Positions 1 to 9,498 of a stretch of DNA of 64,000 bases are shown one piece after another. The stretch's first letter is position 1, and each line of letters starts with the position of its first letter. A program made the position numbers and the translations under genes. Source of the DNA: Azonexus hydrophilus (GTDB taxonomy: Bacteria; Pseudomonadota; Gammaproteobacteria; Burkholderiales; Rhodocyclaceae); NCBI RefSeq assembly GCF_905120355.1, contig NZ_CAJHOB010000009.1, positions 1 through 64,000 of the forward strand, given 5' to 3'. Below the pieces are notes generated by a model, which saw only the letters and a program-made list of their open reading frames with translations, was not told the origin of the DNA and ran no database searches.

Positions 1-141
1 TGGGTGCGTTTGCTGCACGATGCGCTCTTTTTCATGGAAAAGTTTACATCCGCAGGATTATGCTGTTTTGATTATCCAATGTCCATGACATCAACACGAA
101 GCATCGCAATGCAGGTTGCGCTGGCGGTTATTTGTGCAGGC
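1..141. other. Left-edge sequence without a supported gene
   Basis: I see no credible coding region here. A plus-strand open frame crosses this stretch, but it continues antisense to the small gene at 142-393 and has no recognisable motif. The sequence may be a 3' untranslated region or the upstream region of something outside the window. Confidence 0.4.
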
Positions 142-393
142 TCACGCCTTCTTCGCTGGCCGCCCGGTCTTGATTCGTTCGACACCGGCCATTGCCGCCT
201 GCAATGCCGCATCGTCGAGCGTTGCCAGTTGCGCCAGGCCGGCGCGCAGCAGTTCGCTTTTTTTGACGGTTTCCCCAAGCTCCAGCAGACGCTGCTTGAG
301 TTGGGCGATCTGCGCGTACTCCGCCTCCGGCATCGCGTAGCTGTCACGGATCAGCTTGATTTTTCTGGGTTTGGCAGACTTGCTATGGGGCAT
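142..393 (-). CDS. Small basic hypothetical protein, 83 aa
   Basis: The start chosen is the ATG at 393, opening MPHSKSAKPRKIKLIRDSY; a longer upstream frame lacks such a natural opening. The protein is lysine- and arginine-rich at both ends, and its middle looks like a continuous amphipathic helix (about residues 25-70) with heptad-like leucines. The ending GRPAKKA resembles small nucleic-acid-associated proteins. No family is recognised with certainty. It is divergent from rpiA, with about 100 bases between them that could hold both promoters. A DNA- or RNA-binding role is only a guess from composition. Confidence 0.6.
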   Translation of the reverse strand: MPHSKSAKPRKIKLIRDSYAMPEAEYAQIAQLKQRLLELGETVKKSELLRAGLAQLATLDDAALQAAMAGVERIKTGRPAKKA

Positions 394-497
394 GGCGACG
401 GTCGTCCGGTGGGAGGGTGTGAGTGTAGCAATTTTGCTCAGGCTGCGCCGCCGCGGCAAAAGCGTAAAATGGCGCTCCCTCCACCGTAGAAAACACC

Positions 498-1169
498 ATG
501 ACACAGGATGAACTGAAAGCCGCCGTTGCCCAGGCAGCCATCGAATACGTACTGGCCGAGGTGCCGCAGGGGGCACTGATCGGCGTCGGCACCGGCTCTA
601 CCGCCAATTATTTTATCGACGCCCTGGCCGCGCACAAAGACCGCTACCGCGGCGCTGTCGCCAGTTCTGAAGCCACCCGCCAACGTCTGGAACAACACGG
701 CATCGCTGTTTTTGACCTGAACGAGGTCAGCGAGCTGCCGGTTTACGTAGACGGCGCCGACGAGATCGACGCCGGTCTGCACATGATCAAGGGCGGCGGC
801 GGCGCGCTGACACGGGAAAAAATCGTCGCGGCCGTTGCCCGGACGTTCGTCTGCATTGCCGATGCCTCGAAGCAGGTCGAGGTCATGGGCCGTTTCCCTC
901 TGCCGGTGGAAGTCATTCCCATGGCGCGCGAATACGTGGCGCGGGAATTGAGCCAGCTTGGCGGCAAACCGGTACTGCGCGCCGGCTTCATCACCGACAA
1001 CGGCAACCAGATTCTTGATGTACACGGCCTGCAGATCACTGCGCCGAAGGCGCTGGAAGAGCGCATCAACCAGATCGTCGGCGTCGTCACCAATGGCCTG
1101 TTTGCGCTACGCCCGGCCGACGTGCTGCTGCTGGGAACGCCTCAGGGCGTGCAACGTTTCCCGGGGTAA
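498..1169 (+). CDS. rpiA: Ribose-5-phosphate isomerase A
   Basis: It interconverts ribose-5-phosphate and ribulose-5-phosphate in the non-oxidative pentose phosphate pathway, in the cytoplasm. The 223-residue length is normal for RpiA. Family signatures are intact: the phosphate-binding GTGSTA at about 31-36, DGADEID at about 85-91, and [11 protein letters not shown] at about 98-108 containing the catalytic glutamate. It is a single-gene unit, convergent with yggX downstream. No specific regulation is visible. Confidence 0.97.
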   Translation: MTQDELKAAVAQAAIEYVLAEVPQGALIGVGTGSTANYFIDALAAHKDRYRGAVASSEATRQRLEQHGIAVFDLNEVSELPVYVDGADEIDAGLHMIKGGGGALTREKIVAAVARTFVCIADASKQVEVMGRFPLPVEVIPMAREYVARELSQLGGKPVLRAGFITDNGNQILDVHGLQITAPKALEERINQIVGVVTNGLFALRPADVLLLGTPQGVQRFPG

Positions 1170-1220
1170 GCCCCAGGAATGTTCCCTGGGCCGTGACCGG
1201 CACGTCCCAGGGAGCGGCGC

Positions 1221-1493
1221 TCAGGCCGAAGGCGGAACGTAGCCCTGCACCTGATCGGCGCCATCGCCGAAAAAGTGTTTTTCCAGCTGTTCGGCCAGGT
1301 ATTTACGGTGGCGGGCATCCACCAGATTGAGACGGTTCTCGTTGATGATCATCGTCTGCAGGCGCACCCACTGGTCCCAAGCTTCCTTCGACACATTCTC
1401 GAAAATGCGCTGGCCCAGCGCGCCCGGATACGGCGGGCGGGCCATGCCTTCTGCCTCGCGGCCCAGTTTGATGCAATTAACCATACGGGTCAT
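1221..1493 (-). CDS. yggX: Probable Fe(2+)-trafficking protein YggX
   Basis: YggX is a small cytosolic protein linked to iron trafficking and protection of Fe-S clusters from oxidation. The 90-residue length fits the family. The N-terminal VNCIKLG with the conserved cysteine, the [11 protein letters not shown] segment, and the [18 protein letters not shown] helix are characteristic. A GAGGAG-type ribosome site precedes the ATG. It lies directly downstream of the CinA-like gene on the same strand with a 30-base gap, so co-transcription is likely. Confidence 0.95.
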   Translation of the reverse strand: MTRMVNCIKLGREAEGMARPPYPGALGQRIFENVSKEAWDQWVRLQTMIINENRLNLVDARHRKYLAEQLEKHFFGDGADQVQGYVPPSA

Positions 1494-1523
1494 GGTGTCG
1501 TACTCCTCGAAAAAATGGGGAAA

Positions 1524-2309
1524 TTATAGGGAATCGCTGCCGGCCTGATCGCGCCAGCGCCAGGTAATGCCGCGTTGTTCGATTTCACGGCGGATGTCGA
1601 CCATGGCTTGCTCCACTTGTTCCGGCGCACCTTCCACCCCCAGTTCCAGATGCCGCCGCTCCTGGCCTTGCAGCGAAGGCAGGGAGAACAGGCGCAGGTC
1701 GGGATACTCGGCAACGATGCGCTCCATCAGGCCAAGCAGGGCACTTTCGTAGGCATTCGGCCCGGTGAGCAGGAAAGCTTTTTCAATGCGCGCCTGCTGC
1801 GGCCGGAATTCGGCACGGTAGAAGGTGTCCAGCGCCCATTCGATCATCGGGTGCGCCATCTGCGGAAAGCCGGGCGTGAAGTAATGCTCGCGCACCATGA
1901 AACCGGGAATGCGGTTGAACGGATTGGGCAGGATGTCGCAGCCTTCGGGAAAAGTCACCAGCAACTTGCGCTCGGGGGTGATTTCGTCGCTGGAAAAACG
2001 CACCTTCAGTTCCTCGAAGCCCGCCGGATGCAGGGCCAGGCGCACGCCCAGCGCTTCGGCCACGGCCTGGCGGGTCTGATCGTCCGGCGTGTTGCCGATG
2101 CCCCCGCAGGAGAACACCACGTCACCCGCCGCCATGCTGCGCTTGAAGGTTGCCGCCAGGCGCGCCCGGTCGTCCCCCAGATAGTCCACCCAGGACAGGC
2201 GCAATCCGCGCGCTGCCAGCAGTTCGGCAACTTTCGCAAAGTGTTTGTCCTGGCGCTTGCCGGACAGGATTTCGTCGCCAATGATGACGGCGCCAAAAGT
2301 TCGGCTCAT
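1524..2309 (-). CDS. CinA-like molybdopterin-binding domain protein
   Basis: The 261-residue protein consists of a MoaB/CinA N-terminal type domain: it opens with FGAVIIGDEILSGKRQDKH and carries SCGGIGNTPDDQT at about 87-99. It lacks the C-terminal nicotinamide-nucleotide amidase domain of full CinA, so deamidase activity is not expected. Stand-alone proteins of this kind are widely annotated as competence/damage-inducible protein A, and related domains hydrolyse ADP-ribose or CoA-type pyrophosphates. The real substrate cannot be read from the sequence. It is divergent from aceK across a 143-base gap. Confidence 0.85.
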   Translation of the reverse strand: MSRTFGAVIIGDEILSGKRQDKHFAKVAELLAARGLRLSWVDYLGDDRARLAATFKRSMAAGDVVFSCGGIGNTPDDQTRQAVAEALGVRLALHPAGFEELKVRFSSDEITPERKLLVTFPEGCDILPNPFNRIPGFMVREHYFTPGFPQMAHPMIEWALDTFYRAEFRPQQARIEKAFLLTGPNAYESALLGLMERIVAEYPDLRLFSLPSLQGQERRHLELGVEGAPEQVEQAMVDIRREIEQRGITWRWRDQAGSDSL

Positions 2310-2452
2310 CGTTGATTCACCTGTGCTCGATTGGGAAAAGCGGGAAGGTCAGCGCACCTGCCCGACGGGTGGCGAAGCATAGCAAGAAAGCCGCTGCCGT
2401 GACGCCACAGCCCCGTTTCACCGCTAGAATCTCCCGCCAAGGGGGAGCGCAC

Positions 2453-4234
2453 ATGAAAATCTCTGTCGGCCTGTATGGCGCCACGGCGCACCAGATCGCG
2501 CTGGTACTGATTCAGGGCTTCAACCGCCACTACCGGCTGTTCCGCGAAACCTGCAGCGCTGCCAAGCGGCGTTTCGAACACGGCGACTGGCCGGGCGTCC
2601 ATCGTGCGGTGAAAGAGCGCATCCGCTTTTACGACGACCGGGTGTACGAATGCATTGAGCGCTTGCGTAACGAATTCGCCATCGACACGCTCGATGACGC
2701 CACCTGGCAACAGGTGAAGCTCCTGTTCATCGGCCTCCTGCTCAATCACAAGCAACCAGAGCTGGCCGAGACCTTTTTTAATTCGGTCACCACGAAAATC
2801 CTGCGGCGGGAGTATTTTCACAACGATTTCATGTTCGTGCGCCCGGCGATTTCCACCGAAAATCTCGAGGGCGACGAAGGCACGACCTACCGCAGTTATT
2901 ACGTCGATGCCCGCGGACTGCGCGGCACCTTGCGTCAGGTGGTCGAGGACTTCCACTGGCGGCGCCCCTTTGCTGATCTGGAGCGCGATGTGCAATGCGT
3001 GCACCGGGCCATTACCGAACACCTGCACGGCATGCCGGCGCGTGAAGTGAATTTCCAGATCCAGGTCCTGGCCAGCGCCTTCTACCGCAACAAGGCCGCT
3101 TACATCATCGGCAAGGCGATCAATGGCGCCCAGGAATACCCTTTTGCCATCGCCGTCCTGCACGATGCCGACGGCAAGCTCTTTCTCGACACGGTATTGC
3201 TCGATGCCTGGCGCATCGGTCTGCTGTTTTCTCTGTCACGCGCCTATTTCATGGTCGACATGGAGGTACCGTCGAGCTACGTCCAGTTCCTGCGCACCAT
3301 CCTGCCCAACAAACCGCGCTCCGAGCTGTACATCATGCTGGGCCTGGGCAAGCAGGGCAAAACCATGTTCTTCCGCGACCTGATCTACCACCTGCACCAT
3401 TCGCAGGACACATTCATCATGGCGCCGGGCATCCGCGGCCTGGTCATGCTGGTATTCACCCTGCCCTCCTACCCTTACGTGTTCAAGATCATCCGCGACG
3501 TCTTCGGCCACGGCAAGGAAACCGACCGCGCGACGGTGCAGAAGAAATTTCTCATGGTCAAGCAGGTTGACCGCGTCGGACGCATGGCCGACACACTGGA
3601 GTTTTCCAACGCCCTATTCCCCCTGCACCGCTTCGATCCGGAAGTACTCGCCGAATTGCAGCGTCTGGCGCCATCGCAGATCGAAATCGACGGCGATCAG
3701 CTGATCATCCGTCATCTCTACATCGAGCGACGCATGGAGCCGCTCAACATTCATCTCGAACGCATGGAGAAAGCCGCCGACGAAGCAGGAATGACGCACG
3801 CCATCCGCGAATACGGCAATGCCATCCGCGAGCTGGCGCTGGCCAACATTTTCCCGGGCGACATGCTGTGGAAGAACTTTGGCGTCACCCGCTACGGCCG
3901 CGTGGTGTTCTACGACTACGACGAAATCGAGTACATGACCGCCATGAATTTCCGCAAGATTCCGCCTGCCCCCGATTTCGAAACCGAAATGTCCGGCGAA
4001 GTGTGGTACCCGGTGGCGCCACGCGATGTCTTTCCGGAAGAATTCGCCACCTTCCTGCTGGGCTCGCCGCAGATCCGCAAAATCTTCCTGCGTCACCATA
4101 AAGATTTGCTGACCCCTATTTTCTGGCAAAGCGCGCAGGAAAAAATTCGCGCCGGCCAGCTGGAAGATTTTTTCCCCTACCCGGAAACCTTACGTTTCAA
4201 TCAGTACAGCGCAGATAGCAAAAAACCAGCATAA
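2453..4234 (+). CDS. aceK: Isocitrate dehydrogenase kinase/phosphatase
   Basis: AceK phosphorylates and dephosphorylates isocitrate dehydrogenase, switching carbon between the TCA cycle and the glyoxylate bypass. I chose the ATG at 2453, preceded by GGGGGAG, giving 593 aa (the E. coli protein is 578); the open frame extends 47 codons further upstream without family similarity. The ATP-binding region is visible around LGLGKQGKTMFFRDL (about residues 300-315) and the following PGIRGLVMLVFTLPSYPYVFKII segment, with the NIFPGDMLWKNFGVTRYG motif further on. It stands alone here, not in an aceBAK operon, so its glyoxylate partners must lie elsewhere if present. Confidence 0.97.
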   Translation: MKISVGLYGATAHQIALVLIQGFNRHYRLFRETCSAAKRRFEHGDWPGVHRAVKERIRFYDDRVYECIERLRNEFAIDTLDDATWQQVKLLFIGLLLNHKQPELAETFFNSVTTKILRREYFHNDFMFVRPAISTENLEGDEGTTYRSYYVDARGLRGTLRQVVEDFHWRRPFADLERDVQCVHRAITEHLHGMPAREVNFQIQVLASAFYRNKAAYIIGKAINGAQEYPFAIAVLHDADGKLFLDTVLLDAWRIGLLFSLSRAYFMVDMEVPSSYVQFLRTILPNKPRSELYIMLGLGKQGKTMFFRDLIYHLHHSQDTFIMAPGIRGLVMLVFTLPSYPYVFKIIRDVFGHGKETDRATVQKKFLMVKQVDRVGRMADTLEFSNALFPLHRFDPEVLAELQRLAPSQIEIDGDQLIIRHLYIERRMEPLNIHLERMEKAADEAGMTHAIREYGNAIRELALANIFPGDMLWKNFGVTRYGRVVFYDYDEIEYMTAMNFRKIPPAPDFETEMSGEVWYPVAPRDVFPEEFATFLLGSPQIRKIFLRHHKDLLTPIFWQSAQEKIRAGQLEDFFPYPETLRFNQYSADSKKPA

Positions 4235-4260
4235 ACAAGGCACTTCTTGCTGCGACGCAA

Positions 4261-4276
4261 CAATAACGAATTATTG
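4261..4276. repeat. Inverted repeat in the pnt upstream region
   Basis: CAATAACGAATTATTG forms two perfect 6-base arms around a 4-base spacer, about 140 bases before pntAA and just after aceK. No T run follows, so it is not an obvious intrinsic terminator. It could be an operator or a weak 3' hairpin for aceK. Confidence 0.35.
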
Positions 4277-4416
4277 CGGCACAGATTGATAAATGATCGT
4301 TTAACCTTTTACTTAAAAATCCTGAACAAAATTTTCCCAGCTCTCCTTTATCGTTAGCAGCCTTTTGCCTGCCGGCAAGAAGTCACAGCAAAAAACGCAA
4401 CGAAGGAGAACTACTG

Positions 4417-5544
4417 ATGCCGCTCACCCTGGTGGCTGCTCGGGAAACGGCAGACGGCGAACGCCGTACGCCGCTGGTGCCCGAAACTGCCAAAAAATTC
4501 GCCGCTCTCGGCGCCAAGCTCCGGCTGGAAAGCAATGCCAGCCTGGAAAGCCATTTCCTCGACAGCGATTATGCCGACACCGAGATCAAGGCCAGTCTGG
4601 CGGAAACCTATGCCGGCGCCGATGTCATCCTGCGCGTCACGCCGCCCAGCGACGAAGAAATCGCCGCCTTGCCGGATGGCTCCGTCCTGATCGGCCTGTT
4701 AAAACCCTATTCTTCCAAAGAGCGTCTGGCTGCGCTGAACGCCAAGAAAATCACTGCCTTCGCCCTGGAACTCCTGCCGCGCATCTCGCGCGCCCAGAGC
4801 ATGGATGCGCTGTCTTCCCAGGGCGCCTGCTCCGGCTACCAGTGCGGCCTGATCGCCGCTGCCCGCTGCACCAAGTTCTTTCCCATGCTGACCACCGCCG
4901 CCGGTACCGTGCGTCCGGCCCGCGCCCTGGTCATCGGTGCCGGCGTCGCCGGCCTGCAGGCGATTGCCACCTGCAAGCGCCTGGGGGCCATGGTCGAAGC
5001 CTATGATGTGCGCGCTGCAGCCAAGGAGCAGATCGAATCGCTCGGCGCCAAGTTCGTCGATACCGGCGTTTCGGCCGAAGGCAGCGGCGGCTATGCCCGC
5101 GAACTGTCCGCCGAGGAAAAAGCACAGCAGGCTGAAAAGCTGACCAAGGCGATTGCCGCCGCCGATGTGGTGATCACCACCGCTTCCATTCCCGGCCGGC
5201 GTGCGCCCATCATCGTCACCAAAACCATGGTCGAACGCATGAAGTACGGTGCCATCATCGTCGATCTGGCCGCGGAAACCGGCGGCAACTGCGAACTGAC
5301 CCAACCCGGTGAGCATGTGGTGTACGACGACGTGCATATCCACGGCCCGCTCAACCTGCCCTCGCGCATGCCGACGCACGCTTCCGAGCTGTACGCCAAG
5401 AATCTCTACAACTTCCTGTCGCCCTTCATCAAGGACGGCGCACTCAACATTGACTGGGAAGACGAAGTCGTCGCCGGCACCCTGCTGTGCAAGGACGGTG
5501 CCACCGTTCACCCGCGCGTCAAAGAACTCCTGGGAGAAGTCTGA
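4417..5544 (+). CDS. pntAA: NAD(P) transhydrogenase alpha subunit, part 1
   Basis: This is the soluble NAD(H)-binding component (domain I) of the membrane transhydrogenase that uses the proton gradient to reduce NADP+ with NADH. The 375-residue length matches the split alpha-1 subunit of the Rhodospirillum type. Visible features are the RRTPLVPETAKKF start, the Rossmann motif VIGAGVAGLQAIA (about 172-184), RAAAKEQIESLGAKF, and LAAETGGNCELT. AAGGAG precedes the ATG. Its stop overlaps the start of pntAB by one base, indicating tight coupling in the three-gene operon. Confidence 0.96.
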   Translation: MPLTLVAARETADGERRTPLVPETAKKFAALGAKLRLESNASLESHFLDSDYADTEIKASLAETYAGADVILRVTPPSDEEIAALPDGSVLIGLLKPYSSKERLAALNAKKITAFALELLPRISRAQSMDALSSQGACSGYQCGLIAAARCTKFFPMLTTAAGTVRPARALVIGAGVAGLQAIATCKRLGAMVEAYDVRAAAKEQIESLGAKFVDTGVSAEGSGGYARELSAEEKAQQAEKLTKAIAAADVVITTASIPGRRAPIIVTKTMVERMKYGAIIVDLAAETGGNCELTQPGEHVVYDDVHIHGPLNLPSRMPTHASELYAKNLYNFLSPFIKDGALNIDWEDEVVAGTLLCKDGATVHPRVKELLGEV

Positions 5545-5825
5545 TGGACGGCCTGCTCGCACTCTACATCTTCATGCTCGCCGCCTTCACCGGCTACGAG
5601 ATCATCGCCAAGGTGCCGGTCATCCTGCACACGCCGCTGATGTCCGGTTCCAACTTCATCCACGGCGTCGTCGTGGTGGGCGCCATGATCGTGCTTGGCC
5701 AGGCTGACACGCCGCTGCAGCAGGCCATCGGCTTTTTTGCCGTGGCGCTGGGCGCCGCCAATGCCGCCGGCGGCTACGTGGTGACCGAACGCATGCTTGC
5801 CATGTTCAAGAAGAAGGAAGACTAA
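5544..5825 (+). CDS. pntAB: NAD(P) transhydrogenase alpha subunit, part 2
   Basis: This 93-residue membrane protein supplies the alpha-side transmembrane helices (part of domain II) of the proton channel. It opens MDGLLALYIFMLAAFTGYE and shows three hydrophobic segments, with KVPVILHTPLMSGSNFIHG between the first and second, a conserved family stretch. The ATG overlaps the pntAA stop codon (TGATG). E. coli has this part fused into one PntA; the three-gene form is common in other bacteria. Confidence 0.94.
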   Translation: MDGLLALYIFMLAAFTGYEIIAKVPVILHTPLMSGSNFIHGVVVVGAMIVLGQADTPLQQAIGFFAVALGAANAAGGYVVTERMLAMFKKKED

Positions 5826-5827
5826 AC

Positions 5828-7198
<1,371 letters not shown>

Positions 7199-7220
7199 TT
7201 CAGGCAAACCGCCCACAAAA

Positions 7221-7253
7221 AACCCCGGCACCGCAACGGCGCCGGGGTTTTTT
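7221..7253 (+). terminator. Rho-independent terminator after pntB
   Basis: The stem CCCCGGC (7223-7229) pairs with GCCGGGG (7241-7247), with an inner CCG-CAA-CGG extension and a run of six T after it. A preceding A run could let it work on both strands, serving the minus-strand gene ending at 7277 too. Confidence 0.9.
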
Positions 7254-7276
7254 CATTGCGGCCAGACGCAGCTGCG

Positions 7277-7621
7277 CTACACCCTGCTGCGCCAGCCGAG
7301 CAGGGTGTAGATCAGGATAGTCGTTCCCGCCAGCCCCAGACCAAAGACCAGGGCGATCAGAAACCAGTCCGCCGGCCCACCCGCATCCGTAAAGCCGGAA
7401 GAAGAGACCTTGGCCATCAGCACCAGCGCCAGACAGCCCCCCGCAACACCGACAAACTCGGCCCGCACCAGACGCCGCGAGTCAATCCTGCGCTCCTTGA
7501 GCAGCAGAGCAAAAAACGCCGCCGTACCTGCCAGGATGACGACGAGCATCAGCCACAACAAGGGAGCGCCGAGCATTTCCTGGAACACAGCCCAGAACAC
7601 CAGGGGATCAAGTTCTTTCAT
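7277..7621 (-). CDS. Small integral membrane protein, 114 aa
   Basis: The protein has three or four predicted hydrophobic helices: about 18-40 (LLWLMLVVILAGTAAFFALL), 50-70 (EFVGVAGGCLALVLMA), and 85-108 (FLIALVFGLGLAGTTILIYTLLG), with a charged KERRIDSRR loop. It begins 18 bases after the SQR-like gene on the same strand, so it is probably co-transcribed and may act with it at the membrane. It resembles small uncharacterised membrane proteins found near flavocytochrome c genes, but I cannot name the family securely. Confidence 0.75.
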   Translation of the reverse strand: MKELDPLVFWAVFQEMLGAPLLWLMLVVILAGTAAFFALLLKERRIDSRRLVRAEFVGVAGGCLALVLMAKVSSSGFTDAGGPADWFLIALVFGLGLAGTTILIYTLLGWRSRV

Positions 7622-7639
7622 TGTCGTTTCCTCCAGAAA

Positions 7640-8986
7640 TCAGGCACGGCCATGCAACATGCTGATATAGGTCGGTTTCAGGGCCATGGTTTTCATCACC
7701 CAGCTGATCCACAGCTCTTCCAGCGGCGCGATGATGCCGGGGAAGGAAGGCACCAGATTGTCCTTGTAATCGAATTCAATCAGCATCGCCTGACCCAGAC
7801 GGGTAATCAGCGGGCATGAGGTATAGCCGCCGTAATGGGCCTGCGATTCACGCCCTTCGATCTGCGCCACCAGATGATCGACCGCCACCGGCACCTGCCA
7901 TTTGACGCTGGCCGCCGTCTTGCCCTTGGGTACACCGGCCACGTCGCCAACGGCAAAGACATTGTCGAATCGCTTGTGGCGTAGCGTGTGCTTATCCACC
8001 TCGATCCAGCCGTCGGCGGCCCAGTTGCCTTCCTGCCAGGGCAGCGGGCTGTTGCGCACGGCATCGGCGGCACGCATGGGCGGAATGACGTTGATGAAGT
8101 CATATTGCAATTCGACCGGCCCTTCTGCTGTCTTGAAGGTGGCAATTTTCTTGCCCAGATCAATCGCCGCCAGCGTGCGCTCGTAGTTCATCCTGATATC
8201 GCGCTCTTCGAACAACATACGCACTTTTTCATGCACGATGGGCACACTGAACAGCACCTTGTTGTTGGCGTTGTAAATGATCTCTGCCTTACCCCGATTA
8301 CCGCGCCGGCGCAGATGGTCATCGGTAAGGAAAGTGTATTTAAGCGGCGCACCGGCACATTTCATTTCCGTGCCTGGGCGCAGGAAAACACCGACGCCGC
8401 CGCTATCGGCAAATTTCGACATCGCCTGCCAGGTTGCCGCAGCCTTCTCCGGGCTATGGTAAATGCTGCCCAGGCCATTGTTGCCGATCTGCTCGACGTC
8501 CATCCCTTCGATCGCTGCGTAATCCAGGCGCAGTCCGGTAGCAACAATCAGGTAATCATAAGGAACAGGTTTGCCAGTTGCCGTAACGACCTTCCTGCCT
8601 TCCGGGTCGATTTCGGCGACGGCCTCTTCGATCAACTCGACCCCGGACGGTACGTAATCCCGCGTTGAAGACACCACATAGGAGGCTGGCTTGATGCCCC
8701 CCGCCACCAGGGTGAACCCCGGCTGGTAGAAATGCGCCTTGCGCGCATCGACCAGCGTAATCTGCGCCCCTTCCAGCCGTTGCGCCAGCTGCGCTGCGGC
8801 GGTCAGACCGGCCGCACCGGCACCGGCAATGACAATGCGGGCCGCCGTTTTCACTTTGGTGGCCGCGCTGGCGCTGTCCGGCAACAGCAGCAGGGTGCCC
8901 GCCCCCGCTGCGCCCAGTTTCAGAAACGAACGCCGGTCCAGCCTGCCGGACCTGCTTGGATCAATGACAATTGGCTCCTTGGACAT
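7640..8986 (-). CDS. Tat-exported sulfide:quinone oxidoreductase-like flavoprotein
   Basis: The 448-residue protein has a twin-arginine signal (RRSFLKLGAAGAG, arginines at 18-19), so it is expected to fold with FAD and be exported. The FAD-binding GAGAAG is at about 55-60. Cysteines at about 210 (MKCAGAPLK) and 391 (GYTSCPLIT) match the redox cysteines of mitochondrial-type SQR, where CAGAP and TSCPL flank the active site. SQR oxidises sulfide and passes electrons to quinone. The Tat signal is unusual for that subgroup, so polysulfide or another sulfur donor is possible. It is divergent from fccA-fccB. Confidence 0.82.
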   Translation of the reverse strand: MSKEPIVIDPSRSGRLDRRSFLKLGAAGAGTLLLLPDSASAATKVKTAARIVIAGAGAAGLTAAAQLAQRLEGAQITLVDARKAHFYQPGFTLVAGGIKPASYVVSSTRDYVPSGVELIEEAVAEIDPEGRKVVTATGKPVPYDYLIVATGLRLDYAAIEGMDVEQIGNNGLGSIYHSPEKAAATWQAMSKFADSGGVGVFLRPGTEMKCAGAPLKYTFLTDDHLRRRGNRGKAEIIYNANNKVLFSVPIVHEKVRMLFEERDIRMNYERTLAAIDLGKKIATFKTAEGPVELQYDFINVIPPMRAADAVRNSPLPWQEGNWAADGWIEVDKHTLRHKRFDNVFAVGDVAGVPKGKTAASVKWQVPVAVDHLVAQIEGRESQAHYGGYTSCPLITRLGQAMLIEFDYKDNLVPSFPGIIAPLEELWISWVMKTMALKPTYISMLHGRA

Positions 8987-9046
8987 GATGACTCCTTCCT
9001 CGTAGTGTGATTGTTATCGCCCTGCAGCCCAAAATTAGCATAGGTT

Positions 9047-9092
9047 AATTTTTTAATCATCCCATCCTTGATAGGCCGATCAATTTTTTAAT
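9047..9092. promoter_or_regulatory. Candidate shared operator between SQR-like and fcc genes
   Basis: The divergent gap contains two identical 11-base copies of AATTTTTTAAT (9047-9057 and 9082-9092) and between them the near-palindrome TTGATAGGCCGATCAA (9068-9083). It lies between two divergently transcribed sulfide-oxidation genes, so a common regulator is plausible. No regulator gene is adjacent, and the arrangement does not match the FNR spacing of four bases. Confidence 0.4.
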
Positions 9093-9185
9093 GCTCCCGG
9101 CACGCTGGAAGCGCCCCGCCTTCCCCTAAAATCGCCCGTTTTCAGCTTTTTCCGTTTGCAACTGATTGTTCGAGGAAAACTTCCG

Positions 9186-9488
9186 ATGAAAGCACTTCCC
9201 GCCGCCGCTCTGCTCGCCTTGCTGGCGACCACCGCCGCCCAGGCTGCCGATCCCAATCTGGGGCGCAATCTTGCCGCCACCTGCGCCAACTGCCACGGCA
9301 CCAACGGCAAAGCCGTCGCCGGCTCGGGCATGGGTTCCCTGGCCGGAGAGAACAAGGCCAACATGCTGCAAAAACTCACCGATTTCCGTAACGGCGACCG
9401 TCCCTCGACGATCATGCAGCAGATCGCCAAGGGCTACAGCGAGGCACAACTGACGCTGATCGCAGACTATTTCGCCGCGCAAAAATAA
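9186..9488 (+). CDS. fccA: Monoheme c-type cytochrome, FCSD heme subunit
   Basis: The 100-residue preprotein has a Sec signal peptide (about 1-20, ending AAQA) and a single heme site CANCH at 33-37, with a candidate axial methionine at about 49. The ATG at 9186 is preceded by GAGGAAAA. Flavocytochrome c sulfide dehydrogenase consists of this heme subunit plus the flavoprotein encoded 10 bases downstream; it oxidises sulfide in the periplasm and feeds electrons to cytochrome c. The monoheme size resembles the Chlorobium type, not the diheme Allochromatium type. Confidence 0.88.
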   Translation: MKALPAAALLALLATTAAQAADPNLGRNLAATCANCHGTNGKAVAGSGMGSLAGENKANMLQKLTDFRNGDRPSTIMQQIAKGYSEAQLTLIADYFAAQK

Positions 9489-9498
9489 GGGGAAAAAC

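Noticed and set aside
4-489. Plus-strand open frame of 161 codons at the left edge
   Set aside because: It runs antisense to the supported small gene at 142-393, has no motif and no ribosome site.
4290-4310. FNR-like sequence before pntAA (TTGATAAATGATCG)
   Set aside because: The second half-site does not match ATCAA at the required spacing.
9068-9083. TTGATAGGCCGATCAA as an FNR/Anr site
   Set aside because: The arms match, but the spacer is six bases instead of four; kept only as a generic candidate operator.
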